64,000 bases of DNA from contig CM042551.1 in NCBI GenBank assembly GCA_023630585.1, positions 18,382,001-18,446,000 on the forward strand. Reading direction: 5' to 3'. The notes below the pieces were generated by a model. It worked only from the letters and a program-made list of their open reading frames with translations, was not told the DNA's origin and did not search any database. The number at the start of each line of letters is the position of its first letter. Position 1 is the stretch's first letter. Below, piece after piece: positions 41,898-55,332 of the stretch. This DNA is from Cranoglanis bouderius (lineage: Eukaryota; Chordata; Actinopteri; Siluriformes; Cranoglanididae). The position numbers and the translations under genes were made by a program.

Positions 41898-44703
41898 AGG
41901 GGGGTGCTATGTCATCTACACCATGGACAATTCCTCTGCAGTCTGTCTTCCCTAATAGTTTGAATATCTTCCTTGTCTTCCTGTCTTGTGTTTCTCTTGA
42001 TTATTTCACCTTGATAAATTCTGTGTTTTCCCTCTTTTGTTGCTTGGACTTTGTATTGTATTGTGTTGTGGTGATGTGAGTAGTTATCTGCTATTCTCCC
42101 AAATAGATTCTTGGTTTATACACTCTTGTTTTTCTAGCCTTTTGAACCTTCCCTTCAAAAAAGCTGGCTATTTGGTAGAAACAACTGAGTAGACTTATTT
42201 TTTGTTGCTACCCTCATTATGTTAGTAAAAATAATTCAAATGAGTTAAACACAAGTCCAGATTTCCATGTAATGCGAAAGGTATAATTAAAAATGACTGC
42301 ATTTCCGCCTCCTCTGCCATTTAGAAGAGGGCAGTGTATATAGCTGGGATGGCTAGTTCATTTAAAGCTAAATATTAATTTGGTCTAATCCATGTTTCTG
42401 TTAAACAAGGTACATTAAATCCATTATCAGTAATAGCTTAATCTACAATAAGTGCTTTATATGTAAAATATCTTTTTTTTAAAAATATTCAGTCCCAGCT
42501 TCAGATCAAAGGTGCTGGCTGTGCATTGGCATGATCTAATGTTATATTAACTACATTACTTTCTGTGAATTTCTGCACTTTTGTTTTTGTTTAGCTTGAG
42601 GAACAGAGACAGCATCAATGTACTGGAACCTATGTGATTCTGAGTGATGACTCAAGGCAGCTAGCAGATAGTTAGTTTGGCTTGTTTGTCTGCTCCCTGG
42701 CCCTGGTTTGGGTCGTCACAAAATAACTATAATAATAATTTTAATAAGACCCTACGATTACCTGCAATGTCCAATGCCCTAGCACCTGGTATACAGCTGC
42801 TGGTGCCCCTAAAGGCCTGGCTAAATTCACATGCCATAGAGTGGAGTCTCCTATAACCAGAGCTCAACAGACTTCTCAGTAGGTGTCTCACTGAGGAGCT
42901 CAAGGAGATCAAGCTATTACTAACCAAAGACAGAAGAAGAATAAGTAAATATCTTCAGTATCAACACACTGAATAAACTCAAGGCTGGCCATTCTAATAA
43001 TTTTGAAGATACATTTGTCATTGCTTCATGGTGAGGATTTCAGGTAGATCTGATGACCTCCATTTGCTGTCTTTGAAAAAAAAAAAATGTTAAAAAAAAA
43101 AAAAAAAGAAATACAGTGCCACCAAATGAGGAAAAAAAAATACAACAGCTGATACAACTGTAATGAATAATGCAGAAATCTTAATAGTGAAAAAAATATG
43201 ATTTGTTTAGTTTAAACACTGCATCCGGTGAGAATCTCCTGCCAAACGCATTCAAAAACAGAAACTAAGACCACACCTGAAACTGAGTAATGCAGTGACA
43301 AGCTAATTATATTCTCTCTCAGCCAGCTAAACCTGGTGGCTGTGTCAGCCAGAGAAGACATAGATGGACAGACTGTCCAAGTGAGTCCATGGCAAACAAC
43401 CAGAGTCTCCGTTTGAGACTCATAATTGAGAGCCCAGTGGTCTACCCTCCAATATTTGAACATGGAGTAGGGGAGAGCATGGTCTTATGGGGATCAAGTT
43501 CATAGACCAGGTGGTTTATGAATATGGAGTCATCTCTACAGGTGAACTCATTTTGGATTTTATCTCAAAGTTCACTGAAATTGTGTGATGAGAACTTGCT
43601 CATTTCATCAGCTCTGGGCTGCCAATGTACGGAACAAAAAAGCATACTCAGCCACCGTGTTGTTACATTGACAGATAATGAAGTGTTTCTCTCTTGACTC
43701 CCTTCCCTTGGGTGTATGATCAAACACAGCATGGAGCAAAGTGGTAAACCAGAAAATTTCTGATGTGAGAATGTCTCCTCTCACTGATTTTCCCAGGCCA
43801 CTATTTTGCTCTCCTGGTTAGCAGAGATAATGAAAGTTACCTTAAAACTTCTGTGATGAAACTGGAAAGGTTGTGTGTGATGAATGCATTGACATGCATT
43901 GGATTCAGGTTAACAGGCAAAAACTATGGCATGTAATTAGAACATCACAAAACATGAAGTAGGAATACACATGGATCTGTGGCAGAGGGAGAGCGCATGG
44001 ATGGTGCAATGCTGTGATAATGAGTCCTTGATGAGCTTGTGAACTTTCACAGAAGCTGCTTCTGCACAGTAGCTGGAAGTGGCATAGCACAAATCTAAAA
44101 TTCGCAGTGTTGGAGAAATGTTCCATATTGTGTTCCTACCCTCCAATGCTGCTGTTGGATTGTTTGGATGGCAGAGGTGGCACCACTGCCAATCATTATG
44201 CAATCTCACATGCTTCCACAGTTCTGATTAGCTAGATAGAACATTTGAGTGACAGAGGGTTTAAGATTTTGCCTGAAGGACCATGGCCCTATAAAGAGTT
44301 GTGTTATTTCTCTTCAACACTCCAAATTCAGCCAATGAAGAATTTGTTCATTAGAATTTGTTAAATAGTTGGTAAGTCCAGTCATGTGTTAAAGTAGAAT
44401 GCTAAACTCTGGAGTACTGTGGCCTTCCAGGACACTTCTGCTTTAATTTAAATTACTGCAGGACACTGAGGCACTAAATATAGTCTACACTAGGAGCAGC
44501 AAGATCATTTTAAATATTTTAAAAATCTTTCTCTGTCATCCTATCCATCTCTCTAGAGATTAATTTCCACAGCACGTTCTACAGACAATGTAGACGTTAT
44601 ACTGCTGTCTATTTTCAGGTCCACTTTAAAAGCTCTGTGGAAATTGCGTTCTCTTTAAATTACTCTAATAAAATACACATGGAAGAAATGGTCAGGTTAT
44701 GTA
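41898..44703. other. Intergenic, nothing identified
   Basis: 2.8 kb, AT-rich, with A-runs at 43076-43108. No defended gene or element. Confidence 0.4.
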
Positions 44704-44705
44704 TA

Positions 44706-45995
44706 CAGTATCTCACAAAAGTGAGTACACCCCTCACATTTTTGTAAATATTTTATTATATCTTTTCATGGGACAACACTGAAGAAATGATACTTTGCAA
44801 CAATGTAAAGTAGTGAGTGTACAGGTTGTATAACAGTGTAAATTTGCTGTCCCCTCAAAATAACTCAACACACAGCCATTAATGTCTAAACCGCTGGCAA
44901 CAAAAGTGAGTACACCCCTAAGTGAAAATGTCTAAATTGGGCCCAAAGTGTCAATATTTTGTGTGGCCACCATTATTTTCCAGCACTGCCTTAACCCTGT
45001 TGGGCATGGAGTTCACCAGAGCTTCACAGGTTGCCACTGGAGTCCTCTTCCACTCCTCCATGACGACATCACAGAGCTGGTGGATGTTAGAGACCTTGCG
45101 CTCCTCCACCTTCCGTTTGAGGATGCCCCACAGATGCTCAATAGGGTTTAGGTCTGGAGACATGTTTGGCCAGTCCATCACCTTTACCCTCAGCTTCTTT
45201 AGCAAGGCAGTGGTCGTCTTGGAGGTGTGTTTGGGGTCATTATCATGTTGGAATTCTGCCCTGCGGCCCAGTTTCCGAAGGGAGGGGATCATGCTCTGCT
45301 TCAGTATGTCACAGTACATGTTGGCATTCATGGTTCCTGCAATGAATTGTAGCTCCCCAGTGCCAGCAGCACTCGTGCAGCCCCAGACCATGACACTCCC
45401 ACCACCATGCTTGACTGTAGGCAAGACACACTGGTTGCCGCCACACATGCTTGACACCATCTGAACCAAATAAGTTTATCTTGGTCTCATCAGACCACAG
45501 GACATGGTTCCAGTAATCCATGTCCTTAGTCTGATTGTCTTCAGCAAACTGTTTGCGGCCTTTCTTGTGCATCATCTTTAGAAGAGGCTTCCTTCTGGGA
45601 TGACAGCCATGCAGACCAAATTGATGCAGTGTGCGGCGTATGGTCTGAACACTGACAGGCTGACCCCCCACCCCTTCAACCTCTGAAGCAATGCTGGCAG
45701 CACTCATACGTCTATTCTGCAAAGCCAACCTCTGGATATGATGCTGAGCACGTGCACTCAACTTCTTTGGTCGACCATGGCGAGGCCTGTTCTGAGTGGA
45801 ACCTGTCCTGTTAAACCGCTGTATGGTCTTGGCCACCATGCTGCCACTCAGTTTTAAATTTACACTGTTATACAAGCTGTACACTCACTACTTTACATTG
45901 TAGCAAAGTATCATTTCGTCAGTGTTGTCCCATGAAAAGATATAATAAAATATTTACAAAAATGTGAGGGGTGTACTCACTTTTGTGAGATACTG
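44706..45995 (-). mobile_element. Tc1-E element, 1,290 bp
   Basis: The termini cagtatctcacaaaagtgag tacacccctcac and their inverse are flanked by TA (44704-44705, 45996-45997). The left end carries an inner repeat (aaaagtgagtacacccctaa at 44902-44921) that the right end lacks, which shows an internal deletion next to the transposase N-terminus. Confidence 0.9.
44951..45839 (-). pseudogene. Tc1-E transposase, N-terminally deleted and frameshifted
   Basis: Two overlapping frames: MVAKTIQRFNRTGSTQNRPR to LWSDETKINLFGSDG (first Asp) and, after a small deletion near 45430-45450, KHGGGSVMVWGCTSAAGTGE to FQHDNDPKHTSKTT (second Asp) and LNPIEHLWGILKRK (Glu). The triad is complete with 34 residues between the last two acids, so only the missing N-terminal DNA-binding helix and one frameshift disable it. 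Confidence 0.88.
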
Positions 45996-46514
45996 TAACT
46001 AGGATTTCAGGCTTTTTTTTTTCTTTCATCAAAAAAAAAAGTCTCAACAAGGTACATAAAGTACCTTGCAGGTTGTTCGATTCTGTTCCCTTAAGTGCCA
46101 CATAGCGAAGAGAGGAACAGCCAGCTTTTTGGAAGCCCATTAAAAGAATATGATCTAGCATCCAATATGATTCAACGGCAAAATTGCAGTGGGCTTAGAA
46201 ATGACAGGTTGGACAGCAATGTCTCGCTTAAAGAAATGGAGCAGCACAAAAAAATGTCAGCTCAATTAAACTGTCATGCATCCTACTAACGTTGATTCAG
46301 ATCTCTGATGCATGTTTAAAATGCTATTCATCAATGAGGCATTGTCAGTCTGAATAAACAAATGATACTGTGCTTTTAAAGGAGGATCATGTGTGCTGAA
46401 AGCAACTGTTGTATAAAGGACATTACAGGCCCATGATTAATGTTGTTTTAACTCATGACGAGTTGAAGTAACTTGAATGAATTGTTATATGCATAGGAGA
46501 ATAGCTTCTGGTGT

Positions 46515-47427
46515 ATATGTATTAAAAACAGTTGAAATGTTTCTTATGCTGGAATGCAGTGTTTTCCTTTCTCCAAACATAACGCTTCTCATTTAAACCA
46601 AAAAATTCTATTTTGGTCTCATCCATCCACAAAACATTTTTTCCAATAGCCTTCTGGCTTGTCCACATGATCTTTAGCAAACTGCAGACTGGCAGCAATG
46701 TTCTTTTTGGAGAGCAGTGACTTTCTCCTTGCAACCCTGCCATGCACACCATTGCTGTTCAGTGTTCTCCTGATGGTGGACTAATGAACATTAACATTAG
46801 CCGATGTGAGAGAGGCCTTTAGTTACTTAGAAGTTACGCTGGGTTCCTTTGTGACCTTGTGGACTATTAAACGTCTTGCTCTCGGATTGATTTTTGTTGG
46901 TCTCCGTTCCTGGAGTGGGTAACAATGGTCTTTAATTTCCTCCATTTGTACACAATCTGTCTGACTGTGGATTGGTGGAGTCCAAACTCTTTAGAAATGA
47001 TTTTGTAACCTTTTCAAGACTGATGAGCATCAACAACTCTTTTCCTGAGGTCCTCAGAAATCTCCTTTGTTCGTACCATGATACGCTTCCACAAATATGT
47101 GTTGTGAAGATCATACTCTGATAGATCCCTGTTATTTAAATTAAACAGGACGTTCACTCACACCTGATTATCATCCCATTGATTGAAAACACCTGACTCT
47201 ATTTTCACCTTCAAATTAACTGCTAATCCTAGAGGTTCACATACCACTCACGGATATGTAATATTGTATCATTTTCCTCAATAAATAAATGACCAAGTGT
47301 AATATTTTGTCTCATTTGTTTAATTGGGTTCTCTTTGTCTACTTTTAGGACTTGTGTGAAAATGTGATCATATTTATGCAAATATATAGGAAATTCTAAA
47401 AGGTTCACAAACTTTCAAGCATCACTG
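46515..47427 (-). mobile_element. Tc1-D copy 2, 5' half
   Basis: The right terminal repeat is ...acaaactttcaagcatcactg at 47427, followed by TA. It is collinear with the Tc1-D termini at 41895. It is truncated inside the transposase near 46515. Confidence 0.75.
46522..47079 (-). pseudogene. Tc1-D transposase, N-terminal half (relic)
   Basis: It starts MVRTKEISEDLRKRVVDAHQ at 47079 and, across several frame breaks, keeps VLWMDETKIEFFGLNEKRYV (first Asp) near 46570-46640. It is cut before the second Asp. Confidence 0.75.
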
Positions 47428-47429
47428 TA

Positions 47430-50400
47430 CATATACTTAATCAACATGATTTTGTGTTGATAATTTAAAATATCATAGCGTTTCCAACAAACAAAATACA
47501 AAGCGAGAATATGTCTAAGAACTGACCATAACATAATGACAATGGGCACATCAAGCTTATGTTTTTGATGAGTATGTAAAAATTCTCAGGCAGATCACCC
47601 GGATATTCTAAGCATCATTTACGTGGTTAAATTTGTATGAACCACTGAAATGCCCACCATGTCATCACGGAGTCTGACACCTTCTTGTTGGAATACTGAA
47701 AACACGGTTTCTCTTGATAAATGGTTCTCTCTCTGCAAATTAAATATGGTTTAAATCTGGCCCAACATGACTTTGCACATGGAATATATCAATATTAATT
47801 AAAACACACAGAGACACTCTATGCTGTAAAAACACACTGATCTACCTTGAACTGTGCAAAATAAAAAAAAGTAGACATGATAGTATATCAAAAGTAAGCC
47901 GTACAACTCTCCAAATATACGTTAACATGCTAGTAATGAACTTGGTAGTGTATTGGAATGAACATGACACATCATTATCTTGGTGTGTGAGTATGAGTTG
48001 AGTGTGAGACTTTGTTGAGATCACTACTGAAACTCAAGAGGAGACATATGTGAGATTACTGGGGTATTTTATTTTATTTATCAATTTTTTTTTTTTTTAC
48101 AGAAGAAAAAGTGGAGAGACAGGACACTTCAACAGATATCACCCCTTTATTTCAAATTTGATCTCATTACTGTCTAAGAGTAGCTATAGAGTTAATAAGG
48201 AGATCTCTTATCATATACTGTAGTTGTTGTTCGTGGATTTTTCGTCCTATGGATTGATTTTTAAATACAAAACATATAGGTTTGCCAAAGCAATCAAAGC
48301 AAGCAAGTGGATACAAAAATATGACTGTAATTACCAGGAGAAATATTTTTTAGTCTAAGAAAATGTGAACAATTTTAAATACACTTCACCATGAATGTCT
48401 TTTTTGTCTGCTTTTTGTTTCTTGAGAGTGGCTCTAACAAAAGCTGTTTTTTTTCTTCTTTTTAATACAGTAAAAGCACCAAATTGGATTTTAGTACATC
48501 CTTAAGTTTATTAACATTGAGAGAAATCATAATAAAAATATTTGTGGTTGATATTCTGCAATGTATTCATTAGTGCTTTTATGAAAACAGCCAAGGCCAC
48601 TTCATTGTTCAGTGCTAACTAAGACATGCTGTGCATCATCATCTTGTCGTGTTTTGTATCAATGCCAGACTTTTGCTAATGCCACTGCGCTTCTCAGGTG
48701 TTTAAGTGCTCTCTGCTTCTCCAAAGCTGTCCTTTCTTTATAACATATGCATCTCTAAAGCCATGAGCAGAACTTATGCCTCATCCCTTGATAGTCTTTT
48801 TATTCCTTAGTGGGATCCTCTGATAGCGGAGTTATTTGATCTCCTTGACAATACCCATGGCCAGGATTTTCTTTTCACCTAGTCCATCTTCAAAAGCCTG
48901 GAAAAGGACTCTGCCTTCTATTTCTTCTGTCATTTAGGTTTTTGGCTAAGCATTACTGGCTCATCTGCTTTGTTGTTCATAATGAAGGCCCAATTCTTTG
49001 GCTTTGATTTTCATTAGCTATCCCTTTCCCCCCATTACCTAGTACTGCTGCACTCAAGTACCACAAGTAGCCATTGAGAGCTGTAGCACTCTGTTTATTT
49101 TTTCCCTCTCTCTGTTTTCTCATATCCATTATCCTTTTTTACTCTGCCATACATATATTGGTAGTAAATTGGTTTTAAAACACTATAGATAAGCATTCAT
49201 ATACATTTACGCATGTTTAAATGATATTCCACAGGAAGTTAAGTACCTTTTTGCTTCAGCAGGAGACATCGTTTTTATGCTTGGTATACTAAACCATTTG
49301 AGAAATTGCATACAATTATGTAGTCAGAACAGCTCAGCACATGTTTGTCTTCACTGACCTACAGTATATTACTAATAACTCATTATTCACAGCATCTGGA
49401 ATACTAATGAAATTTATACTCAAGTCAGATTTCATTTCTCAAGCATAATAAGCTTGAAGTCTAGCTACATCTGTCATTTGGTGCACTCAGCCTGCAATCA
49501 GAACATGTGAAATGATTTGCTGCAGTGCTGTGCATCAGGCACTTCTCTGTGATTTAATTTCCTTTGAACTTTGATGCAGCTTCTGCAGCTCGTTGTTAAG
49601 TCAGAGCGAGTTCCTGATTTCCACAAAGCTGTCGATACCTTCTAAAAGTAATCAATGGCTTCTGAATAACCACCGACACTTCTCATTCAATCAGCTGATA
49701 AGCAGCAGGGACATATATTATGTAACAAAGAGTGGTGTTGTTTTTTTTTTAAATTTATTCTGGCATCCATAGCTTTACGACATCCACAGCTGCGGTCCGA
49801 ATCAGAGTGCGATTGCTCCTGATGTGTCCAGTTGGCCTTGAAGCGTTGACATTGTTTATAACCTTATATATACTGTATATATACAGTTTTGCTTTAGAAA
49901 ATGAAAAATCTATGCAACAACCTTGAAGTCTGTACTCAGTAAGGGCCATATTCATAGTTTCATAGTCAGGAGTTAATACTGAGATTGCAGACCTCAGAAA
50001 ATACAGACCTCAGATGTAACTACAGTAGTAAGTGTTACTCTGACAGTTGTGTGGGAGTGGCCCTGGGGGTCCGAGTTTGACAAAAACAGAGGCATGTTTA
50101 AATCGATCCTGATACTGACCCTGAACTTAAGGCCATTTTTCTTGGATGCTATCTATATGCTACTAAAAAAAACCTCTCATATAACCTGAATCCTTATCAA
50201 GTGGCTGTACTGAGTGCAGATGGTTATATTTTTTTCAGGTGCTACAAGTATTTAGCTAGCTGAGAATGCAGCATTGACCCTACTGCTGTTTACACTGAAT
50301 ATTAAATAACTCCTGAATAAAAGATGGTCATTTTTATTAGAATGTGGGGGAAACAATTTACTGTTCAACCAAACAAAGAGGAGTTTTCTTAGACTAGAAA

Positions 50401-51552
50401 CCATAAGATGATTGTTAATCAGTTATAACAAGAAATATCCTAGCCTAGCTACAACATTATTGTGCTAGAAATACGAAGAAAACCCCCTCATAGCTATTAG
50501 TGGGAACAAAACATGTCTAACTTGCAAGCAAATTCTATTCCAGTCTCTTGAAGTGTTGATTAATTCCCCAAAGCAAAGTCTTCTTAGTGTCTGTTCCAGT
50601 GGTATAGATTATAAGAATATTGTCACAAAGGTTTAGGCTGTGTGAATTTTTAATAAGCATTTAGCAAGAAGATGCTATCTTGTGTAGCAGTGTGCTTACT
50701 GCTGAATTATTTATTTAACAATCTGTCGATATTCTCTGTAGCTTAGTGTGGGAAGGCAATCGATCTGAAGGCCTCAGCATTGAGCTGTTCATTTTCCTGC
50801 CACTGGCCACAGTATGAGTTCTCTTAATTTAACCATCTGAATCAGAAAGAACTGACATTGGCCTTTGGGTGAACGCAGAAAGTAGTATGAAGGAGATATA
50901 GTGCTATAGCTCAAAAATGTGCAAACTTGACTTTTACCTTTTGAGTGAAATCCATGTTTTCGATTAATTAAAGGTGGAAGCAATTTCCCAGAAAGTCACT
51001 AAGCAAGATTCAAGTTCCCAGGCACTTTCTAAGGAATGCCTAATCTAAAAAAAAAGTCACTAAACTGAATAGATATTATGTGTTGTCTTGCGTATGCCTG
51101 TTTGCTTATATATGTGCATCTGTATCAGTTGTTTGAGTGTAAGAGTTTAAGTTATTCACAATGTTCTACTGTGGCAGAGGAAGAGCACAAATTAGTCTTT
51201 GCCTTATTTCTGTGAGTAATCAACTGAGTTTATTTCCCTTGGGGAAAACTCACAGCAGTACAATTCAATTGCCTGCTTCAACAACCAATGCAGAAAACGA
51301 GCAGATGTGGGGGTGTGGGACTTTCTCCTCAACCATGTAGTGTTTCTGGCCTTGGCAAGATGTTGGTGTCCTTGATCACCTCTGCAATATTCAGACAAGC
51401 TCTGATGTGTGTGAACGCTTAAACAAAGCATGGAGCCTTGGTTATTGACTTTGGTAACATATACATTGGTAGTGTGATGATTTAGTTTAGAAATTCCATG
51501 ATCATATCATGGGGAAAAAAACACAGGCTCCAACATTTGATTACATACTGTA
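47430..51552. other. Longest stretch without recognisable transposon
   Basis: 4.1 kb with no Tc1 ends, LINE motifs or SINEs that I can see. Two blocks (about 48580-49060 and 49500-49710) are richer in GC and less repetitive and could be conserved non-coding DNA or old pseudogene. No frame can be defended. Confidence 0.4.
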
Positions 51553-51554
51553 TA

Positions 51555-52821
51555 CAGGTGCATCTCAAAAAAATTAGAATATCGTGGAAAAGTTCATTTT
51601 TTTCTTTAATTTAATTCAAAAAGTGGAACTTTCATATATTCTAGATTCATTACACATAAAGTGAAATATTGCAATGTTTTTTTGTTTTAATTTTGATGAT
51701 TATGAAATGTTGACCAGAGAAGAGCTCTAATCAGCTTTCCTGGGCCTTTAATCTCTGGAAGGGAAAAGTGTGGTAGGAAAAGGTGCACAAGCAACAGAGA
51801 TGACCGCAGCCTTGAGAGGATTGTTAAGCAAAGCCAATTCAAGAACTTGGGGGAGCTTCACAAGGAGTGGACTGAGGCTGGAGACAGTGCATCAAGAGCC
51901 ACCATGCACAGACGTGTCTAGGAAATGGGCTACAAGTGTCGTATTCCTAGTGTCAAGCCGCTCCTGAACCAGAGACAACGTAGAAGCATCTTACATGGGC
52001 TAAGGAGAAAAAGAACTGGAACGTTGCTCAGTGGTCCAGAATCCTCTTTTCAGATAAAAGTAAATTTTGCATTTCATTTGGAAATCAAGGTCCCAGAGTC
52101 TGGAGGAAGAGAGGAGAGGCACAGAATCCAAGTTGCTTGAAGTCCAGTGTGAAGTTTCCACAGTCAGTGATGATTTGGGGTGCCATGTCATCTGCTGGTG
52201 TTGGTCCACTGTGTCAATGAGAGTCAATGCAGCCGTCGACCTGGAGATTTCAGAGCACTTCATGCTTCCATCTGTTGACAAGCTTTATGGAGATGTTGAT
52301 TTCCTTTTCCAGCAGGACTTTGCACCTGCCCACAGTGCCAAAACTACTAGTAACTGGTTTGCTGACCATGGTATTACTGTGCTTGATTGGCCAGCCAACT
52401 CACCTGACCTCATAGATTCTCTATGGGGTATTGTCAAGAGGAAGATGAGAGACACCAGACCCAACGATGCAGACGAGCTGAAGGCCGCTATCAAAGCAAC
52501 CTGGGCTTCCATAACACCTCAGCAGTGCCACAGGCTGATTGCCTCCATGCCACACCGCATTGATGCAGTAATTCGTGCAAAAGGAGCCCCAACCGAGTAT
52601 TGAGTGCATAAATTAACATACTTTTCAGAAGGTCGACATTTCTGTATTATAAATTCTTCATTCTAATATTTTGAGATACTGGATTTTTGCTTTCCATGAG
52701 CTGTAAGCTGTAATCATCAAGATTAAAAAAAGGCTTGCAATATTTCTCTTTATGTGTAATGAATCTAGGATATATGAAAATTCCACTTTTTGAATTAAAT
52801 TAAGTTTTTGAGATGCACCTG
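51555..52821 (+). mobile_element. Tc1-A-related element, decayed, 1,267 bp
   Basis: The ends caggtgcatctcaaaaaaat tagaatatcg and their inverse are flanked by TA (51553-51554, 52822-52823). The termini are a sister of Tc1-A (caggtgcatctcaataaatt) and the coding part aligns with it throughout, but the inner terminal repeat and the transposase N-terminus are deleted. Confidence 0.88.
51765..52603 (+). pseudogene. Transposase of the Tc1-A-related element (dead)
   Basis: It starts near the GRKRCTSN block, so the helix-turn-helix is missing. RIVKQSQFKNLGELHKEWTE is followed by a stop at 51918. Frame breaks follow near 52010 and 52215. The late frame keeps FLFQQDFAPAHSAKTT (second Asp), but the PHLNPIENLW block is shortened to DLIDSLWGIVKRK, so the catalytic Glu is gone. 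It ends KGAPTEY. Confidence 0.85.
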
Positions 52822-52823
52822 TA

Positions 52824-53339
52824 TATACAGTATTTCAATATATGTATATATTTTTTTCAGACCCAGAGTCTTATTTATCAAAGCATGCGTAGAACAAGCT
52901 CCAATTCTGTACATAATAACTGTCATTACCGAAACTTGTAATTGGTCACACATGCATAAGCACAACTGTACGCAATGGACGTTGATAAATCCTATACATT
53001 TTAAATTGCTCTGTTTAGGCACGGCCACACTTATTTGCATAAGGAAATGCCCCAAATTGCTATAGATAATAACAAACGTCCCTTTAAAAGGAAGATACTG
53101 CTAGGTGTGTGTAATCTAGCCCCTGTTACATTATCTTCATCTTTTCCACTGCTGTATTTGGAAATGTAATGTGATACAGCGTGAGTGAATGCATGTGAGA
53201 CATGTGTAATAGTTGGCTGGGAAACACCAGACCTTGTTGAAACCCTGACTGAAAGATAGACATGGAAGTTATTTTGACTCACTTCTATGCCAATAAAAAA
53301 TATTTAATAATAGTTAATATTAATAATAATAAGCGAGCA
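52824..53339. other. Intergenic, possible old repeat
   Basis: The segment near 52865-53050 (cttatttatcaaagcatgcg, then acgttgataaatcc) has the look of a fish MITE, but ends were not defined. Confidence 0.3.
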
Positions 53340-53660
53340 GTAAATCTTCCATCAGCCGAGGCATTTGTTTGTGGCTTACGGCTCTGTGCAGACAGACCGA
53401 CCCGTCCTCCGTTTATACGGTGCCATTTCTTTTGTCATGATTGAACGTTTAGTTTTATTTCTCTTAATTTATGGGTTTGTGTTGGCTTGTTTTCTTTATT
53501 TTTCATATTCTTTCATTAATGGGAATAATATAAAACTGATTTTCACAAAATGTGACCTGGTGAACTAGCATGAGGATGCGTTTTTGATAGGGACTCCAAA
53601 GCTCTTCTTTAAGTCGCTCATGATAAGGCCATCTGCTAAATGCTGTAAACGTAATAAAAA
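53340..53660 (+). mobile_element. LINE 3' end fragment sharing its tail with SINEs
   Basis: cctggtgaactagcatgagg, then tttttgatagggactccaaag, then aagtcgctcatgataaggcc and ctgctaaatgctgtaaacgt. The first part matches 25909-25975 and the last part matches the tail of the SINE at 28102-28293. Confidence 0.55.
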
Positions 53661-54661
53661 TAAGCAATTTAAACTCGACAGTATATTCCTTATACAAAAG
53701 TGCATTAATCCAAGCAATCATACTATTTGAAATTGTTAAAGTCAGTGTTTACTTTAGTTAGACTTTTTATGCATAGATTTCCATTTAGTGTAATATAATG
53801 ACTTATTGCCATTTTATAAAAACAAATTATATGATGACATAATCGAATTTGGCCACTGTGATAGCAGTTGCAGTGGGTTTGATAAATGTTAAGACTTTAA
53901 AGAGGACATTTTACAGCCAAATGTGTTTAAAAAAGCTTTTAAGATAAAAGCAATTGAATATGTTAACATGACAATAGTAATGCATAACAAGTGAATCAAT
54001 ATACCATGATTATATTAAACCACTAGAAAAGCCTGCCAATTTATTTTGCATAGAATTATCTACTCATTTTGTCTCTGTAAACTCACATATTTTTTCATCT
54101 CAACAGCTGCATGCAGGTTAAAATAAATGTTTGTCAGATAAATGAGTATCAGAGAATCGGTTTTAAGAATGCCAACATCTTTTCATAAGTGACAAGAGTC
54201 GTGTGTAAAATAGGAGCATTAAAAATAGTCTATTTTTGCTTTAATATGAGAGATTATCCATGATCTGTTGCAAATTGTGGATCACAGAACAAAAATATAA
54301 GCCTAGAATAGTTGCTATTATTATAATAACTCAAAGGAGTGAGTCACACAGGATTAGTGGAGCAATTTGATGACTCTGCACATAAACACTGAGACCTATA
54401 TTTTTCTATCCCTGCACTAAAATGTGGATATCAGAGTGGGTGAAGTGGTTCAGAGCACCAAGATTGCTTCAAAGCCTGCCAGATATGTCACAACGCCTAC
54501 TTGGAAGACATGATTAAGTCTCACTTTGTCACTGATGCCTTAGGAATATGCTCTGCTGGTGTTACAGCAACAGTCAGACAAATTTTACCAAAAGCAGTAA
54601 GACAGACAATCTAACAACCAGGATTGCTGACTCATTGCTTTTTGTTAAAAAATGAAAAAGA
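53661..54661. other. Intergenic, nothing identified
   Basis: AT-rich. No recognised feature. Confidence 0.45.
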
Positions 54662-54708
54662 AAGAAGAAGAAGAAGAAGAAGAAGAAGAAGAAGAAGAAG
54701 AAGAAGAA
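54662..54708. repeat. (GAA)n microsatellite
   Basis: About 15 GAA units followed by an A-run. Confidence 0.95.
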
Positions 54709-55332
54709 AAAAAAAGATTATTTAGCAGGGACATTAACAAAAATACTTAATAATGTGATGTTTGTCAAGTACATGTGTGTAATTTCTCTGAGGAAAAAAT
54801 AGCTGTCTCATATTAAAATTACACAGAGGAGCAGGTGCTTTTCCCACTCTATCCAGTTTTAATGTGGTTTCATATATGCTGCAGGGAATGTGTGTGGATA
54901 TTTGTATGTAGCCTGTTGTAATGCTTGTTTATATACTGTATATTGTCTTGTAATGTGTGTATATACAGGACTTTATCCTGAATCAGTGCCTTTTTTGTCC
55001 CTGCATTAAATATTAATATCATTTATATAAAACGCATGAAACCTCTACATTTAAAATGCTTTTTGAAAAAGTTTATATGCTGTATGTCCTATGAGAGGGT
55101 AGAGATTTTTGGGTTATTTGAGTGATCTTTTTTTCTTTCTTTCTTTTTTTTTCTTTGCTTTCTTTTTATTTATTTTTTTAAATTCTGTATAATGTATTCG
55201 TTATATGGCATCAAACTATAATAGAACTAACATGAATACAATCTAAAATTTACAAAACATCAATAGTTAATGTGTATCCATAGTTATTCTTATTCATTGA
55301 GAATGCATTTTGTTATACAAATGGATTTCATG

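Noticed and set aside
42590..42930. Possible LINE or gene relic
   Set aside because: Short uncertain word matches only. No frame could be followed for more than a few residues.
51204..51431. 75-codon - strand frame, possible LINE relic
   Set aside because: Nothing diagnostic was found, and it lacks conserved motifs or a tail.
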